A DNA stretch of 64,000 nt from contig JAGBTQ010000003.1 of NCBI GenBank assembly GCA_017631275.1, positions 62,001 through 126,000 of the forward strand. Reading direction: 5' to 3'. Shown here in pieces: positions 17,976 to 26,796 of this stretch. A program made the position numbers and the translations under genes. A model generated the notes under the pieces. That model searched no databases. It was not told the origin of the DNA and saw only the letters and a list, made by a program, of their open reading frames with translations. The DNA is from Alistipes sp. Lineage in GTDB: Bacteria > Bacteroidota > Bacteroidia > Bacteroidales > Rikenellaceae. Position 1 is the stretch's first letter; each line of letters starts with the position of its first letter.

Positions 17976-19841
17976 TTACAAAGTTTCGAGTGTTGCGAGG
18001 AGTGCCTCCTCGTCGTAGCCACACTCGGCATAGAGCTGTGCGGGTGTGCCCTGCTCAACAAACTTATCGTCGATGCCGAGGTGCTTGATAGTGGGGTGCA
18101 TGCCCTCGCTTGCAAGCATTGCGCTAATGGTCTGGCCCACGCCACCACGTATCACGCCATCCTCGATGGTTACAATCTTCGTAAAGCGTTTGCCGATATC
18201 CATAATAAGTGCCCTATCCAGAGGCTTGACGTAGCATAGGTCGTACACCGAAACACTGCGTGTTGAGCGCTCGGCAGCACGCATAGCCACATTTGCCATT
18301 GTGCCAATGGCGATTATGGCGATGTCGTCGCCGTTGCGAAGCATCTCGCCCTTGCCCTCCGCAAGCTCCTTAAACTCTGCGCCCTGCCACTCAACGCCCT
18401 CGCCAATGCCTCGTGGATAGCGAATGGCTGTGGGGTGGTCGTTGCGTAGTGCTGTGTACATCATGTTGCGTAGCATCAGCTCGTTGCGGGGTGCTGCTAT
18501 GGTGATGTTGGGCACACAGCCCAAGTATGCAAGGTCGAACATGCCATGGTGTGTAGCGCCATCCTCGCCCACTAGGCCACCACGGTCAAGGCACATCACT
18601 ACAGGTAGGTTTTGTAGCGCCACGTCGTGGATAACGTTGTCGTAGGCACGCTGCATAAAGGTGGAGTAGATGTTGCAGAATGGGCGCTTGCCGGCTGCTG
18701 CCATGCCTGCCGAGAATGTCACGGCATGACCCTCGGCGATACCCACGTCGAAGCAGCGCTCAGGCATTTCGCGCATAACGATGTTCATCGAGCAGCCCGA
18801 AGGCATTGCAGGGGTGATGCCCACAATACGCTCATCGAGGCGTGCCAGCTCAAGAAGTGTCTCGCCAAAGACATCTTGGTAGCGTGCAGCCTTATACTCC
18901 GAGCGCTTACGCTCGCCGGTAGCCACGTCAAAGCGACCTGGTGCATGCCATACCGATGGGTCGGCCTCAGCAGCAGCATATCCCTTGCCCTTCTTTGTCT
19001 TTATGTGTAGTAGCTTAGGTCCGCCAATGCTCTTTAGCGAGCGTAGGGTGTGTATCAAGCTCTTTAGGTCGTGACCATCTATAGTGCCGAAATAGCGGAA
19101 GTTAAGACTCTCGAATAGGTTACTATTTTGTAGCAGTCCTCGCTTGATGGCTCCACCCGCCCAGCGCACAAAGCGGTGCAGTGGTGGAATGATGCCAAGG
19201 GCACGCCATAGTGCATTTTTCAGACGATTGTAGAACTGCGATGTGGACATGCGCACGAGGTATCTATCCAACGCGCCCGTAGGCTTGTCTATCGACATCT
19301 CGTTGTCGTTGAGCACCACAAGAAGGTTTGTCTTGGGCGAAGCACCAGCATTATTTAGTCCCTCGAAAGCCAAACCGCCAGTCATCGCACCATCGCCAAT
19401 TACTGCTACTACATGGCCTTTCTCGCCACTCATCTCCACAGCCTTAGCCATGCCAAATGCTGCCGAGATGCTCACTGATGAGTGTCCAGCGCCAAAGGCG
19501 TCGTACTCGCTCTCTGCCATGCGTGGGAAGCCGCTGATGCCACCTTGCATGCGGTTTTTGAGGAATGCCTCGCGGCGACCTGTGATGACCTTATGGGCAT
19601 ATGCCTGATGTCCCACGTCCCAGACAATGCGGTCGTGGGGAGTGTCATAGACATAGTGTAGAGCCACGGTGAGCTCTATCGCTCCGAGGCTCGAGCCAAG
19701 GTGACCCGGGTTGGTTGAGCAACACTCCAAAATGTAGTGGCGAAGCTCATCGCAATAGCACTTTAACTCGCCGATAGACAACCTCTTAAGATCGTCGGGC
19801 GAATTTACTTTATCGAGATATTTATACTGAGCCTCTGCCAT
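17976..19841 (-). CDS. dxs: 1-deoxy-D-xylulose-5-phosphate synthase
   Basis: Dxs joins pyruvate and glyceraldehyde 3-phosphate in the first step of the MEP isoprenoid pathway, using thiamine diphosphate. The 621-residue protein has the TPP motif GDGAMTGG at 149-156, GHQAYAHK, and the second-domain Glu in GIAEGHA. I start it at 19841 (MAEAQYKYLD); an in-frame ATG at 19880 would lie right at the predicted transcription start. IspG of the same pathway is encoded at 52291. The WG-repeat gene follows 24 bases downstream. Confidence 0.95.
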   Translation of the reverse strand: MAEAQYKYLDKVNSPDDLKRLSIGELKCYCDELRHYILECCSTNPGHLGSSLGAIELTVALHYVYDTPHDRIVWDVGHQAYAHKVITGRREAFLKNRMQGGISGFPRMAESEYDAFGAGHSSVSISAAFGMAKAVEMSGEKGHVVAVIGDGAMTGGLAFEGLNNAGASPKTNLLVVLNDNEMSIDKPTGALDRYLVRMSTSQFYNRLKNALWRALGIIPPLHRFVRWAGGAIKRGLLQNSNLFESLNFRYFGTIDGHDLKSLIHTLRSLKSIGGPKLLHIKTKKGKGYAAAEADPSVWHAPGRFDVATGERKRSEYKAARYQDVFGETLLELARLDERIVGITPAMPSGCSMNIVMREMPERCFDVGIAEGHAVTFSAGMAAAGKRPFCNIYSTFMQRAYDNVIHDVALQNLPVVMCLDRGGLVGEDGATHHGMFDLAYLGCVPNITIAAPRNELMLRNMMYTALRNDHPTAIRYPRGIGEGVEWQGAEFKELAEGKGEMLRNGDDIAIIAIGTMANVAMRAAERSTRSVSVYDLCYVKPLDRALIMDIGKRFTKIVTIEDGVIRGGVGQTISAMLASEGMHPTIKHLGIDDKFVEQGTPAQLYAECGYDEEALLATLETL

Positions 19842-19851
19842 TTTAAACAAA

Positions 19852-19891
19852 TTGTAGTTGGCGCGCAACATGCACACCAACTACAAAGATA
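19852..19891 (-). promoter_or_regulatory. dxs -7 box overlapping a perfect inverted repeat
   Basis: TATCTTTG on the minus strand (19891-19884) is a -7 element about 43 bases upstream of the dxs start; no clear -33 box is visible. Its 3' half lies inside the right arm of a perfect 10-bp inverted repeat, TTGTAGTTGG (19852-19861) and CCAACTACAA (19877-19886), with a 15-base spacer. The repeat could be an operator or an mRNA 5' hairpin. Confidence 0.55.
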
Positions 19892-19946
19892 GGGATTTTT
19901 TATAAAAAAACGCAGACTTTGCAGATTTTTAGCAAAGATTGTCGCA

Positions 19947-21095
19947 CTACAACTCCTTGATAAAGGCTCTGCGTCGCTTGTGCTGTATATGGTCGTAGTC
20001 CGCAAAGTTGGCGAGGCTCTTATGGTTGGTCTCGAGAATTGCGGTTGTCTCTATTCGCTCTACGCCATACTTCGAGAAGTGAGGTGTCATCTCGTTGAAA
20101 ATAAGCGCTGTAACGCCCTTGTCTTGATAGTCGGGGCGCACAGCTATGAGCAACAAGTCGAAGTCGGTCATCTTCTTGGCTTTTAGGGCCTTGAGAAGGT
20201 GATACCAGCCAAACGGAAATAGACGACCACCACACTTGCGCAACGCCTCCGAGAGCGACGGCATGCCCAAGCCCACTGCCACAATCTCATCTTGCTCGTT
20301 GGCTACCATCGTAACAAAGTCGAAGTTGAGTATTGGGAAGTACATTTTGCAGTAGTACTGCTTCTGGCGGGGTGTCATCGGCTGATAGTTGTAGAGCTTC
20401 TGGTATGCCTCGTCCAATACATCGAAGTAGGTATATCCATACCTTTTTCTCAGCTCGCGCGAGTTTTTAACCTTCACAACATGTAGTCCGCATCTCCTCT
20501 CCACAAGCTTCACAATGCGCCTCATTCGCTCGGGAGCCTCCGTGGGCGGAGTGATTTGATACTCAATCCAGTCTGCCTCCTTGCGTAGGCCATATCGCTC
20601 GTAGTGGGCAACGTAATAGGGATAGGTGTATAGGCTCGCCATGGGGGCATTGTAGTCGAAACCCTCGAGTAGCAGGCCTTGATGGTCGAAGTCGGTGAAG
20701 CCCACAGGGCCATTTAAGCAACCCATGCCCTTGCTCTTGCCCCAATCGGCAACAGCATCTATGAGCGCCTTGAACACATCGTAGTCGTCGATAAAGTCAA
20801 ACCAACCGAAACGACACTTCTGTACGCCCCATGCCTCGTTGGCACGATGGTTAATGATACCCACTATGCGACCAACAATCTTGTTATGGCGGTATGCTAA
20901 GTATATCACATAGTCGCAGACCTCGAGTGCAGGGTTGCCCTTGGGATTGAAGGTGTTTACCTCGTCAAAAAATATTGGAGGGCAGAAGTAGGGGTTACCC
21001 TTGTATAGATCTATGCCGAACTGCACAAAGCGTCTGATATCGCGCTTTGTGGTTGCCTCTTTTATAATAATATCGCTTGGGTTGGTAGTATGCAT
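19947..21095 (-). CDS. GNAT-like acyltransferase, function unknown
   Basis: This 382-residue soluble protein is of a type conserved in Bacteroidetes that resembles the GNAT acyl-CoA N-acyltransferase fold. The N-terminal half has IIGRIVGI-like strands, a FDFIDDYDVF segment and GPVGFTDFDHQG. The C-terminal half has a second GNAT-like block (about 255-370, with LLLIAVRPDYQDKGVTALIF). The acyl donor and acceptor are unknown. It lies between the LysM-esterase gene (28 bases) and dxs (about 105 bases) on one strand. Confidence 0.7.
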   Translation of the reverse strand: MHTTNPSDIIIKEATTKRDIRRFVQFGIDLYKGNPYFCPPIFFDEVNTFNPKGNPALEVCDYVIYLAYRHNKIVGRIVGIINHRANEAWGVQKCRFGWFDFIDDYDVFKALIDAVADWGKSKGMGCLNGPVGFTDFDHQGLLLEGFDYNAPMASLYTYPYYVAHYERYGLRKEADWIEYQITPPTEAPERMRRIVKLVERRCGLHVVKVKNSRELRKRYGYTYFDVLDEAYQKLYNYQPMTPRQKQYYCKMYFPILNFDFVTMVANEQDEIVAVGLGMPSLSEALRKCGGRLFPFGWYHLLKALKAKKMTDFDLLLIAVRPDYQDKGVTALIFNEMTPHFSKYGVERIETTAILETNHKSLANFADYDHIQHKRRRAFIKEL

Positions 21096-21123
21096 AAGTA
21101 GTTGTTTCTGGGTTATGTTGTCG

Positions 21124-22647
21124 CTACTTCACTCTGAGCTTCTTGCCCAGCTTGAGTATGTCGGTCTTCTCCATGTTGTTGAGCTCGCAGAGCTTACTTA
21201 CGGTGGTGTTATACTTTAGGGCGATGTGGCCAAGAGTGTCGCCATCGGTGATGGTGTGATACTCTGCTGCCTCGCTCTTGGTTGAGCTCTTTGTATGCTT
21301 TGCTGGAGCACTCTTTTTTGTTGTGGTCTTGCCCACAATCATCTGCTCGCCAACACGATATATCTTAGGCTCGGTAAGGCCGTTAAGCTCCATGATAGCA
21401 TCTACCGTGGTGTCATACTTCTTGGCAATAGCCCAGTACGATGTATCCTCGGCTGTCACGGTATGGTAGATATACTCAACCTCTACTATCGCAGCCTCCG
21501 ACACCTGTAACTTCTTGCCGATATTGATGATAGCATCTTTTTCGATGTTGTTCCACTCGCAGAGCTTCTTTACCGTGGTGTTATACTTCACGGCAATGTG
21601 GCTGAGAGTCTCGCCCTCGGCAACGACGTGATACTGAACATCGCCCGACGTACTCTTTGTGCTCTTAACCTTCTCGCTCTTATTCTCTTTGCTCTCCTTG
21701 ACCTCTTTGTCCTGTTTGCCCTCTTTGTTCTCCTTCTTAGGGGCAGGTACCACAACCTCTTCGCCGAGGTAGCGACCCTTGGTTGTTGCCTTTGTTGGTG
21801 GGTCATAGACAGTTAGGGCTATGCCTCCACGTGGCAGACCCTTGTAGGCGTTGCTAAAGCGCTCATTAGGAATCTTCACACTCTTGTCCACAGGGCGGTT
21901 TTTATCTGTTGTGCGGTGCTTGAACAACCACTCGTATGCCTCGTCCATGTAGAAGGTGCGGGCATAGATGGAGTGTCCTGCACCCACCCACTCGTCGTAG
22001 CGCAGACGTGGAGTATTTGGGTTTGCCTTCTCCATGGCGCTCTTCACGCTGCGAGATGCGCTTACTGCCACCGAGGCATCGGCTGTGCCGTGCATAATCC
22101 ATAGCGGCACCTCGTTGAGCTTGCCAAGCGTTGCTGCCTTGAGTGTCGAGCCACCACATAGTGCTATGGCTGCTGCTGTGCGCTCAGGGTATGTTGCCGC
22201 AAAGTCGAGCGTTCCGTAGCCACCGAGGCTCATGCCCAAGACATAGAGGCGTGAGGTATCGACATCGTAGCGCTTAGCCACCCAATCAACAATGTTGAGC
22301 AGGCGCTCGGGACGCCACCAGTCGCCATGATTAACCTGTGGGGCGATGACCACAGCATTTACCTTACGGCCACGCTTCACAGCATCTATCGTTCCATACT
22401 TTCGCACGGTGTATAGGTCGGTACCACTGAGGCTGCGGCCATGCAAAAATAGCACGATTGGCATTGGCTCCTTTACCTCGTCGGAGTTAGGCTTTGCCAT
22501 GCGCACTTGGCGCATATCTTTGTATCCGTCAGGTAGATATAACCAGAAATTATATCCATTTTGCACCGAGTCGCGCATAGCATAGAGCTGTGCCGAGCAT
22601 ACCATCGGAGCAACCATTAATAGTGTCAATAAAATAAGTTTTCTCAT
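21124..22647 (-). CDS. Exported alpha/beta hydrolase with three LysM repeats
   Basis: The 507-residue protein begins with a signal peptide (about 1-19), followed by an esterase/peptidase-type alpha/beta hydrolase domain. The serine nucleophile 140 lies in GMSLGG, and Asp 190 (HGTAD) and His 225 (GAGHS) complete a plausible triad. A strongly charged Lys/Glu linker (about 303-333) leads to three LysM modules at about 338-385, 390-435 and 460-507, each starting Y-H-x-V/I-x-x-x-D/E-T. LysM binds N-acetylglucosamine polymers such as peptidoglycan, so the esterase is probably held at the cell wall. Its substrate is unknown. It lies 13 bases after the PQQ-propeller gene. Confidence 0.85.
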   Translation of the reverse strand: MRKLILLTLLMVAPMVCSAQLYAMRDSVQNGYNFWLYLPDGYKDMRQVRMAKPNSDEVKEPMPIVLFLHGRSLSGTDLYTVRKYGTIDAVKRGRKVNAVVIAPQVNHGDWWRPERLLNIVDWVAKRYDVDTSRLYVLGMSLGGYGTLDFAATYPERTAAAIALCGGSTLKAATLGKLNEVPLWIMHGTADASVAVSASRSVKSAMEKANPNTPRLRYDEWVGAGHSIYARTFYMDEAYEWLFKHRTTDKNRPVDKSVKIPNERFSNAYKGLPRGGIALTVYDPPTKATTKGRYLGEEVVVPAPKKENKEGKQDKEVKESKENKSEKVKSTKSTSGDVQYHVVAEGETLSHIAVKYNTTVKKLCEWNNIEKDAIINIGKKLQVSEAAIVEVEYIYHTVTAEDTSYWAIAKKYDTTVDAIMELNGLTEPKIYRVGEQMIVGKTTTKKSAPAKHTKSSTKSEAAEYHTITDGDTLGHIALKYNTTVSKLCELNNMEKTDILKLGKKLRVK

Positions 22648-22660
22648 AGACGGCTTCTAT

Positions 22661-24187
22661 TTAGATTATTTCAAAACGATATATTTCGCGACCACGGCTT
22701 CCGATAACTATCGAGTTGCCGATAACAACGGGCGACGACTCGAAGTTGTTTGCCATGGTCTGCTTAAAGAGTATCTTGCCACTCTCAGCGTCGATAAGGT
22801 AGGCGTTGCCATGAATGTCGCCGGTGAAGATGTACATGCGGTTGTCGGGGGTGTAGAGGGCTACGGGCGACGACCATGCGTATGTCGATAGGCGTGTGCG
22901 ATAGAGTATCTCTCCTGTTTTTCGGCTTATGGCAACGAAGGTGCCAACGTCAGATGAACCCATGCCACAGAGGTTTGTGAACATAAGGCCCTCGCAGTTG
23001 CCATGTCCGAGCAGGGGTGTGGTAAATGTGCCTCCCTCAACAGGTTTCTCGCTTGTGCCCAGCTTGCGACACTTGATCTTGTTTTGCCAGATAAGGGTGC
23101 CCGTTAGTGCGTCGAGCTTGGTGAAGTAGCAGTAGCCAGGTGAGCTCTGCTTGTCAACCTCGGTGGCGGTGTAGAGCACCATGCGTCCCTCCTCCTCGGC
23201 AAGTAGGATTGTTGCGTCGCTGTCGTCGTGGTTGTCGTACCACCATACTGGCTTTAATGTGTTGATATTCACGCACAATACGTTGCCTCGGTTGTCACAA
23301 GTGTACATGTAGTTTCGCCATACGGCGGGCGACGACTCGATGCCCGGGGCCTTGTCGTTTATGCGGTAGCGCATCGACGAGTGCAGCTTGAATGTAGTGC
23401 CGTCGGTGCAATATTTGTATATCGAGCCATTCTCCGATACGCGTATCATGAAGTTGTCCACGACGATGGCTGAGGGGTCATAAGCACCCCATCTGCGCCA
23501 CGCCTTGTTGTCGCGACCAAAGTATGACAACCTCTTGTGGCTAAATAGGTTGAACACCACAGCACCAATGGTATTGTCGGCGGCGGGAATGCCGTGACCG
23601 ATGTAGAGGTTACCATTTAGGCGTGGGTCGAGCGATACGCTGCCCTTGATTGGATTTTTGCCCTCGAAGGCCTTGCGCGAAGCCTTGCCCGTGTCGTAGT
23701 TGATGAAGTAGGTGTGGCCACATAGCGAGCCTACGATAATCTCGCGGCTACCAAAATTTGTGGTAAGCCCCACTGAATTAGCGCGTTGTAGCTCCATGAG
23801 TGAGTCGCTCCACTCAACATATACGGGCTGGCCTGTCCAGCCTGAGCCGCCACCCCATGTGCCATAGTCTGTCTCGCGACTGTCGTACGACGTTGTGAAG
23901 TACCACACACGGCGAATTTTTGAGGGTATGCTGTCAAGCGTTCCCGAGTAGGGCATGTCGCGACGTGGCGAACCACGGAATGTGAATATTCCTGGAGCAT
24001 CAGCATACAGATCTTTGAAGCTACGCAACTTAGGCGATGTTATGCTGTCGAAAACATCGACCTTATAGACAACGTTTCGAGCCGACTCAAGGCATGTGTC
24101 GGGCAGCTCCTCCTGGGCTAAAACGGGGGAAGTGATAGCCATAACAGCGGCTACAAACGCTACAAATTTTTGGATAGGTCTCTTCAT
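22661..24187 (-). CDS. Exported PQQ-like beta-propeller protein
   Basis: The protein has a signal peptide ending near ASPVLA|Q-type residues and then a repeated beta-propeller of the PQQ/BamB kind, with blades such as GEILYRTRLSTYAWSSPVAL, SPAVWRNYMYTCDNRGNVLC and AYLIDAESGKILFKQTM. Enzyme residues are not evident, and it may be a scaffold or binding protein. I start at 24187 because the earlier ATG (24229) lies upstream of a promoter-like TAACTTCG (24204-24197) and adds 14 atypical residues before the signal peptide. It heads a minus-strand run that goes on through the LysM-esterase gene. Confidence 0.82.
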   Translation of the reverse strand: MKRPIQKFVAFVAAVMAITSPVLAQEELPDTCLESARNVVYKVDVFDSITSPKLRSFKDLYADAPGIFTFRGSPRRDMPYSGTLDSIPSKIRRVWYFTTSYDSRETDYGTWGGGSGWTGQPVYVEWSDSLMELQRANSVGLTTNFGSREIIVGSLCGHTYFINYDTGKASRKAFEGKNPIKGSVSLDPRLNGNLYIGHGIPAADNTIGAVVFNLFSHKRLSYFGRDNKAWRRWGAYDPSAIVVDNFMIRVSENGSIYKYCTDGTTFKLHSSMRYRINDKAPGIESSPAVWRNYMYTCDNRGNVLCVNINTLKPVWWYDNHDDSDATILLAEEEGRMVLYTATEVDKQSSPGYCYFTKLDALTGTLIWQNKIKCRKLGTSEKPVEGGTFTTPLLGHGNCEGLMFTNLCGMGSSDVGTFVAISRKTGEILYRTRLSTYAWSSPVALYTPDNRMYIFTGDIHGNAYLIDAESGKILFKQTMANNFESSPVVIGNSIVIGSRGREIYRFEII

Positions 24188-24298
24188 AATATGGTGCGAA
24201 GTTAATATAATTATTTCGAAGTCAAGCATTTTAGCCCCAATATTCGTGCTTTATGGCGCTGAGTGAGGGGTAGTGTGAAAAAATGAGGGCTAAAAAAT

Positions 24299-24328
24299 TG
24301 TGAGTTCAAGCGAAAATTATTATCTTCG
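24299..24328 (+). promoter_or_regulatory. pyrH promoter
   Basis: TTG at 24299-24301 and TATCTTCG at 24321-24328 are separated by 19 bases. Transcription would start near 24332, only 9 bases before the ATG at 24341 but a normal distance before the ATG at 24368. Confidence 0.6.
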
Positions 24329-24367
24329 CATTCGATATATATGTTTAATCATATCGACATTCAAACT

Positions 24368-25084
24368 ATGGCAACAGCTAAATATAAGAGAATACTCCTC
24401 AAGCTCAGCGGCGAGTCGTTGCAGGGAGAGCAGAACTATGGCCACGATGTAAACGTTCTTCGTGACTATGCCGAGCAGATTCAGCGTATCCAGCAGATGG
24501 GCGTTGAGATTGGTATTGTTATCGGTGGCGGAAACATCTTCCGTGGCATCCAGGGCGCTGGTCGTGGCTTCGACCGTGTTAAGGGCGACCAGATGGGTAT
24601 GCTCGCAACAATCATCAACTCGCTCGCTTTGCAGTCGGCACTCGAGTCGTTGGGCGTTAAGTGCAAGGTGCTCACATCAATCCGCATGGAGCCTATCGGC
24701 GAGTACTACTCTAAGGCTAAGGCTCTCGAGTATCTCGAGGCGGGATATGTGGTTATCATCGGTGGTGGCACATCTAACCCTTACTTCTCAACAGATACCG
24801 CTTCGGCACTCCGAGGCATAGAAATTGAGGCAGAGGTGATGTTCAAGGGCACACGTGTTGATGGCATCTACACTGCCGACCCCGAGAAGGACCCAACAGC
24901 AACCAAGTTCGACACAATCACCTTTGACGAGGTTATTGACCGCCGCCTAAAGGTTATGGATCAGACAGCCTTCACCCTTTGCCGCGAGAACCACCTCTCG
25001 CTCATTGTCTTCGACATGGACACAGTGGGCAACCTCGAGAAGGTTGTTGCTGGTGAGAATATTGGCACAGTAGTAACAGAATAA
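24368..25084 (+). CDS. pyrH: Uridylate kinase (PyrH)
   Basis: PyrH phosphorylates UMP to UDP in pyrimidine nucleotide synthesis. From the ATG at 24368 the protein has 238 residues, the family norm; an in-frame ATG at 24341 would add nine. Family motifs are KLSGESLQG near the N-terminus, VIGGGNIFRG, and GTSNPYFSTDTASALRG in the nucleotide-binding part. It stands upstream of a thioredoxin-like gene and frr, as pyrH and frr often cluster. Confidence 0.96.
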   Translation: MATAKYKRILLKLSGESLQGEQNYGHDVNVLRDYAEQIQRIQQMGVEIGIVIGGGNIFRGIQGAGRGFDRVKGDQMGMLATIINSLALQSALESLGVKCKVLTSIRMEPIGEYYSKAKALEYLEAGYVVIIGGGTSNPYFSTDTASALRGIEIEAEVMFKGTRVDGIYTADPEKDPTATKFDTITFDEVIDRRLKVMDQTAFTLCRENHLSLIVFDMDTVGNLEKVVAGENIGTVVTE

Positions 25085-25103
25085 TTATTAAATAGTTAGA
25101 ATT

Positions 25104-25748
25104 ATGGCATTTGAAACAAAATATAAGAAGCGTGGCTCAAACTTTTCGCTTATCATCATGCTTATCGCCCTGCTTGGCCTTGTAGCAGCAATCATACTAT
25201 GGCCAGGTGCTGAGGAGCAGACCGTAACAACAGAACTTCCTGAAGAGGAGGAGGTGATTGTTGAGGAGCCTAAGGCAGATATGACAGACGAGGAGCGCGA
25301 GATTGAGGCTACAACACTCGTTAAGGTTGGTCAGGTGGCTCCCGACTTCTCGGTAGAGATGCTCGACGGACGTGTTATCAAGCTCTCGGAGCTTCGTGGT
25401 AAGGTTGTCATGGTATGTTTCTGGGCTACATGGTGTCCTCCATGTCGTCAGGAGATGGCCCACCTTCAGGAGGGTGTCATCGATCACTTTGCTGGTAAAG
25501 ACCTTGTTGTATTGCCTATCTCACGTGGCGAGAAGAGAGAGGTTGTCGAGAAGTTTATCACCGACAATGGCTACACCTTTGGTGTAGGCCTCGACCCTGA
25601 GCGTGCTATTTACGACCAGTATGCATCGAACTTCGTGCCTCGCACCTTCATCATCAACAAGCGTGGTAAGGTTACCTATCGTGTGGCTGGCTACGACGAG
25701 CAGACAGCTAAGGCTGTGAATGCCGCAATTGCCAAGGCGTTGAGATAA
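25104..25748 (+). CDS. Membrane-anchored thioredoxin-like (TlpA) protein
   Basis: The 214-residue protein has a single N-terminal membrane helix (about 14-33), an acidic stretch rich in Glu (about 45-70), and a TlpA/AhpC-type thioredoxin domain from about 78. The active site WCPPC has its cysteines at 111 and 114, and the cis-Pro loop NFVPRTFIIN is present. It probably reduces exported disulfides in the periplasm. Its position between pyrH and frr with short gaps (19 and 25 bases) implies co-transcription. Confidence 0.88.
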   Translation: MAFETKYKKRGSNFSLIIMLIALLGLVAAIILWPGAEEQTVTTELPEEEEVIVEEPKADMTDEEREIEATTLVKVGQVAPDFSVEMLDGRVIKLSELRGKVVMVCFWATWCPPCRQEMAHLQEGVIDHFAGKDLVVLPISRGEKREVVEKFITDNGYTFGVGLDPERAIYDQYASNFVPRTFIINKRGKVTYRVAGYDEQTAKAVNAAIAKALR

Positions 25749-25773
25749 TTTGCTAACTAATAAAACTAAAGAT

Positions 25774-26331
25774 ATGGATACTAAGACTATTCTAAGTGAG
25801 GCAACCGACCGCATGCAGCGTGCTGTTGACCATCTTGTTGAGGAGCTTCTCAACATTCGTGCTGGTAAGGCATCAGTGAATGTTCTTAATGGCGTTTTCG
25901 TTGACTACTACGGCTCGCAGACACCAGTATCTGGCGTAGCCAGTGTCACTGTTCCCGATGCTAAGACCGTGCTTATTCAGCCATGGGACAAGAACATGAT
26001 TCGCCCTATCGAGAAGGCTATCATCGACTCAAATATCGGTCTTACACCATCGAACAATGGCGAGCACATCCGCCTCTCAATACCACCACTTACTGAGGAG
26101 CGTCGTAAGGAGATCGTAAAGACCGTTAAGGGCGAGGGCGAGACTGCACGTATCAGCTTGCGTAATGCACGTCGCGATGCTGTTGAGGCATTCAAGAAGG
26201 CTCAGAAGGAGGGCATGTCTGAGGACGAGCAGAAGGACGGCGAGGCACAGGTACAGAAGCTTCTTGAGAAGTTTACCAAGGTTCTTGATGCAGAGCTTGA
26301 GAAGAAAGAAAAAGAGGTAATGACCGTGTAA
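25774..26331 (+). CDS. frr: Ribosome recycling factor
   Basis: RRF splits the post-termination ribosome together with EF-G. The ATG at 25774 gives 185 residues, the family length; the frame is open back to 25750 but the extra eight residues are not conserved-looking. Motifs include LNIRAGKASVNVL, the PWDKNMIRPIEKAI region and RISLRNARRDA. The TAA stop (26329-26331) merges with the start of a type 1 palindromic element. Confidence 0.96.
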   Translation: MDTKTILSEATDRMQRAVDHLVEELLNIRAGKASVNVLNGVFVDYYGSQTPVSGVASVTVPDAKTVLIQPWDKNMIRPIEKAIIDSNIGLTPSNNGEHIRLSIPPLTEERRKEIVKTVKGEGETARISLRNARRDAVEAFKKAQKEGMSEDEQKDGEAQVQKLLEKFTKVLDAELEKKEKEVMTV

Positions 26332-26477
26332 TTTCTTGTGATAAGGGGTCATTCTCGGCCCATCGCTAAAAGTAAGACCCCTCGGGCTGTACGTTTGAGT
26401 ACTATCCCGAGGGGTCTTCTTTTGCGATAAGCCAAATCTAACCCCTTCTAACAAGAAATTTCTTTCTCGTGATAAGC
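26330..26477 (+). repeat. Type 1 palindromic element (copy B) plus partial type 2 arm
   Basis: Outer arms AATTTCTTG (26330-26338) and CAAGAAATT (26452-26460) enclose the same core hairpin as copy A, built on GACCCCTCGGG and CCCGAGGGGTC. A truncated type 2 left arm (TTTCTCGTGATAAG, about 26463-26476) follows. The element begins inside the frr stop codon. Confidence 0.9.
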
Positions 26478-26690
26478 ACCAATCTTGTTTAACGAAAAAT
26501 AGTGCGCTGATTGAGGTGGGCTGGGGCAATAGGCATGATAGGGAAAATAGGGACGATAGGGACAGCAGAGACAACAGAGACAACAGAGAAACTCGAGTAT
26601 CAAAAAATAATAATCCCTGCTGTCCCTGTTGTCTATGCTGTCTCTCTGCGCTTCTCATTTATCCCATTCGTCCCATCTATCCCATAAAAT
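26478..26690 (+). repeat. G-rich simple-sequence tract with inverted symmetry
   Basis: This gene-free stretch is made of short iterated units such as ATAGGGA and AGAGACAAC, then their reversed counterparts (CTGTTGTC, TCCCATTCGTCCCATC). The two halves form a loose, long inverted repeat. The tract opens with CGCTGATTGAGGTGGGC, which has a near copy beside the element at 39387, and closes with the complement of GGGATAGATGGGACGAATGG, also found at 39187. Open frames across it are repeat translations, not genes. Confidence 0.75.
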
Positions 26691-26729
26691 AGCCCCCCTG
26701 CGAAGCACCACTCACCTTGTGCATAATTG

Positions 26730-26774
26730 TAAAAAAAACGATGGTACAGAGCAAATACTCTGTGACCATCGTTT
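26730..26774 (-). terminator. Terminator after the rlmD-like gene
   Basis: AAACGATGGT (from 26737) pairs with ACCATCGTTT (to 26774), with an inner CAGAG/CTCTG stem. On the minus strand a run of eight T follows. Confidence 0.88.
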
Positions 26775-26796
26775 AGCTATTTAGACTCCTAATGAG

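Noticed and set aside
26077-26658. 193-codon open frame on the minus strand across frr and the palindromic element
   Set aside because: It is antisense to frr and its middle part is the translation of the type 1 element. The same peptide (PRDSTQ..YSPRGLTFSDG) appears in a frame at 39393-39671, which shows that the DNA repeat, not a protein, is conserved.
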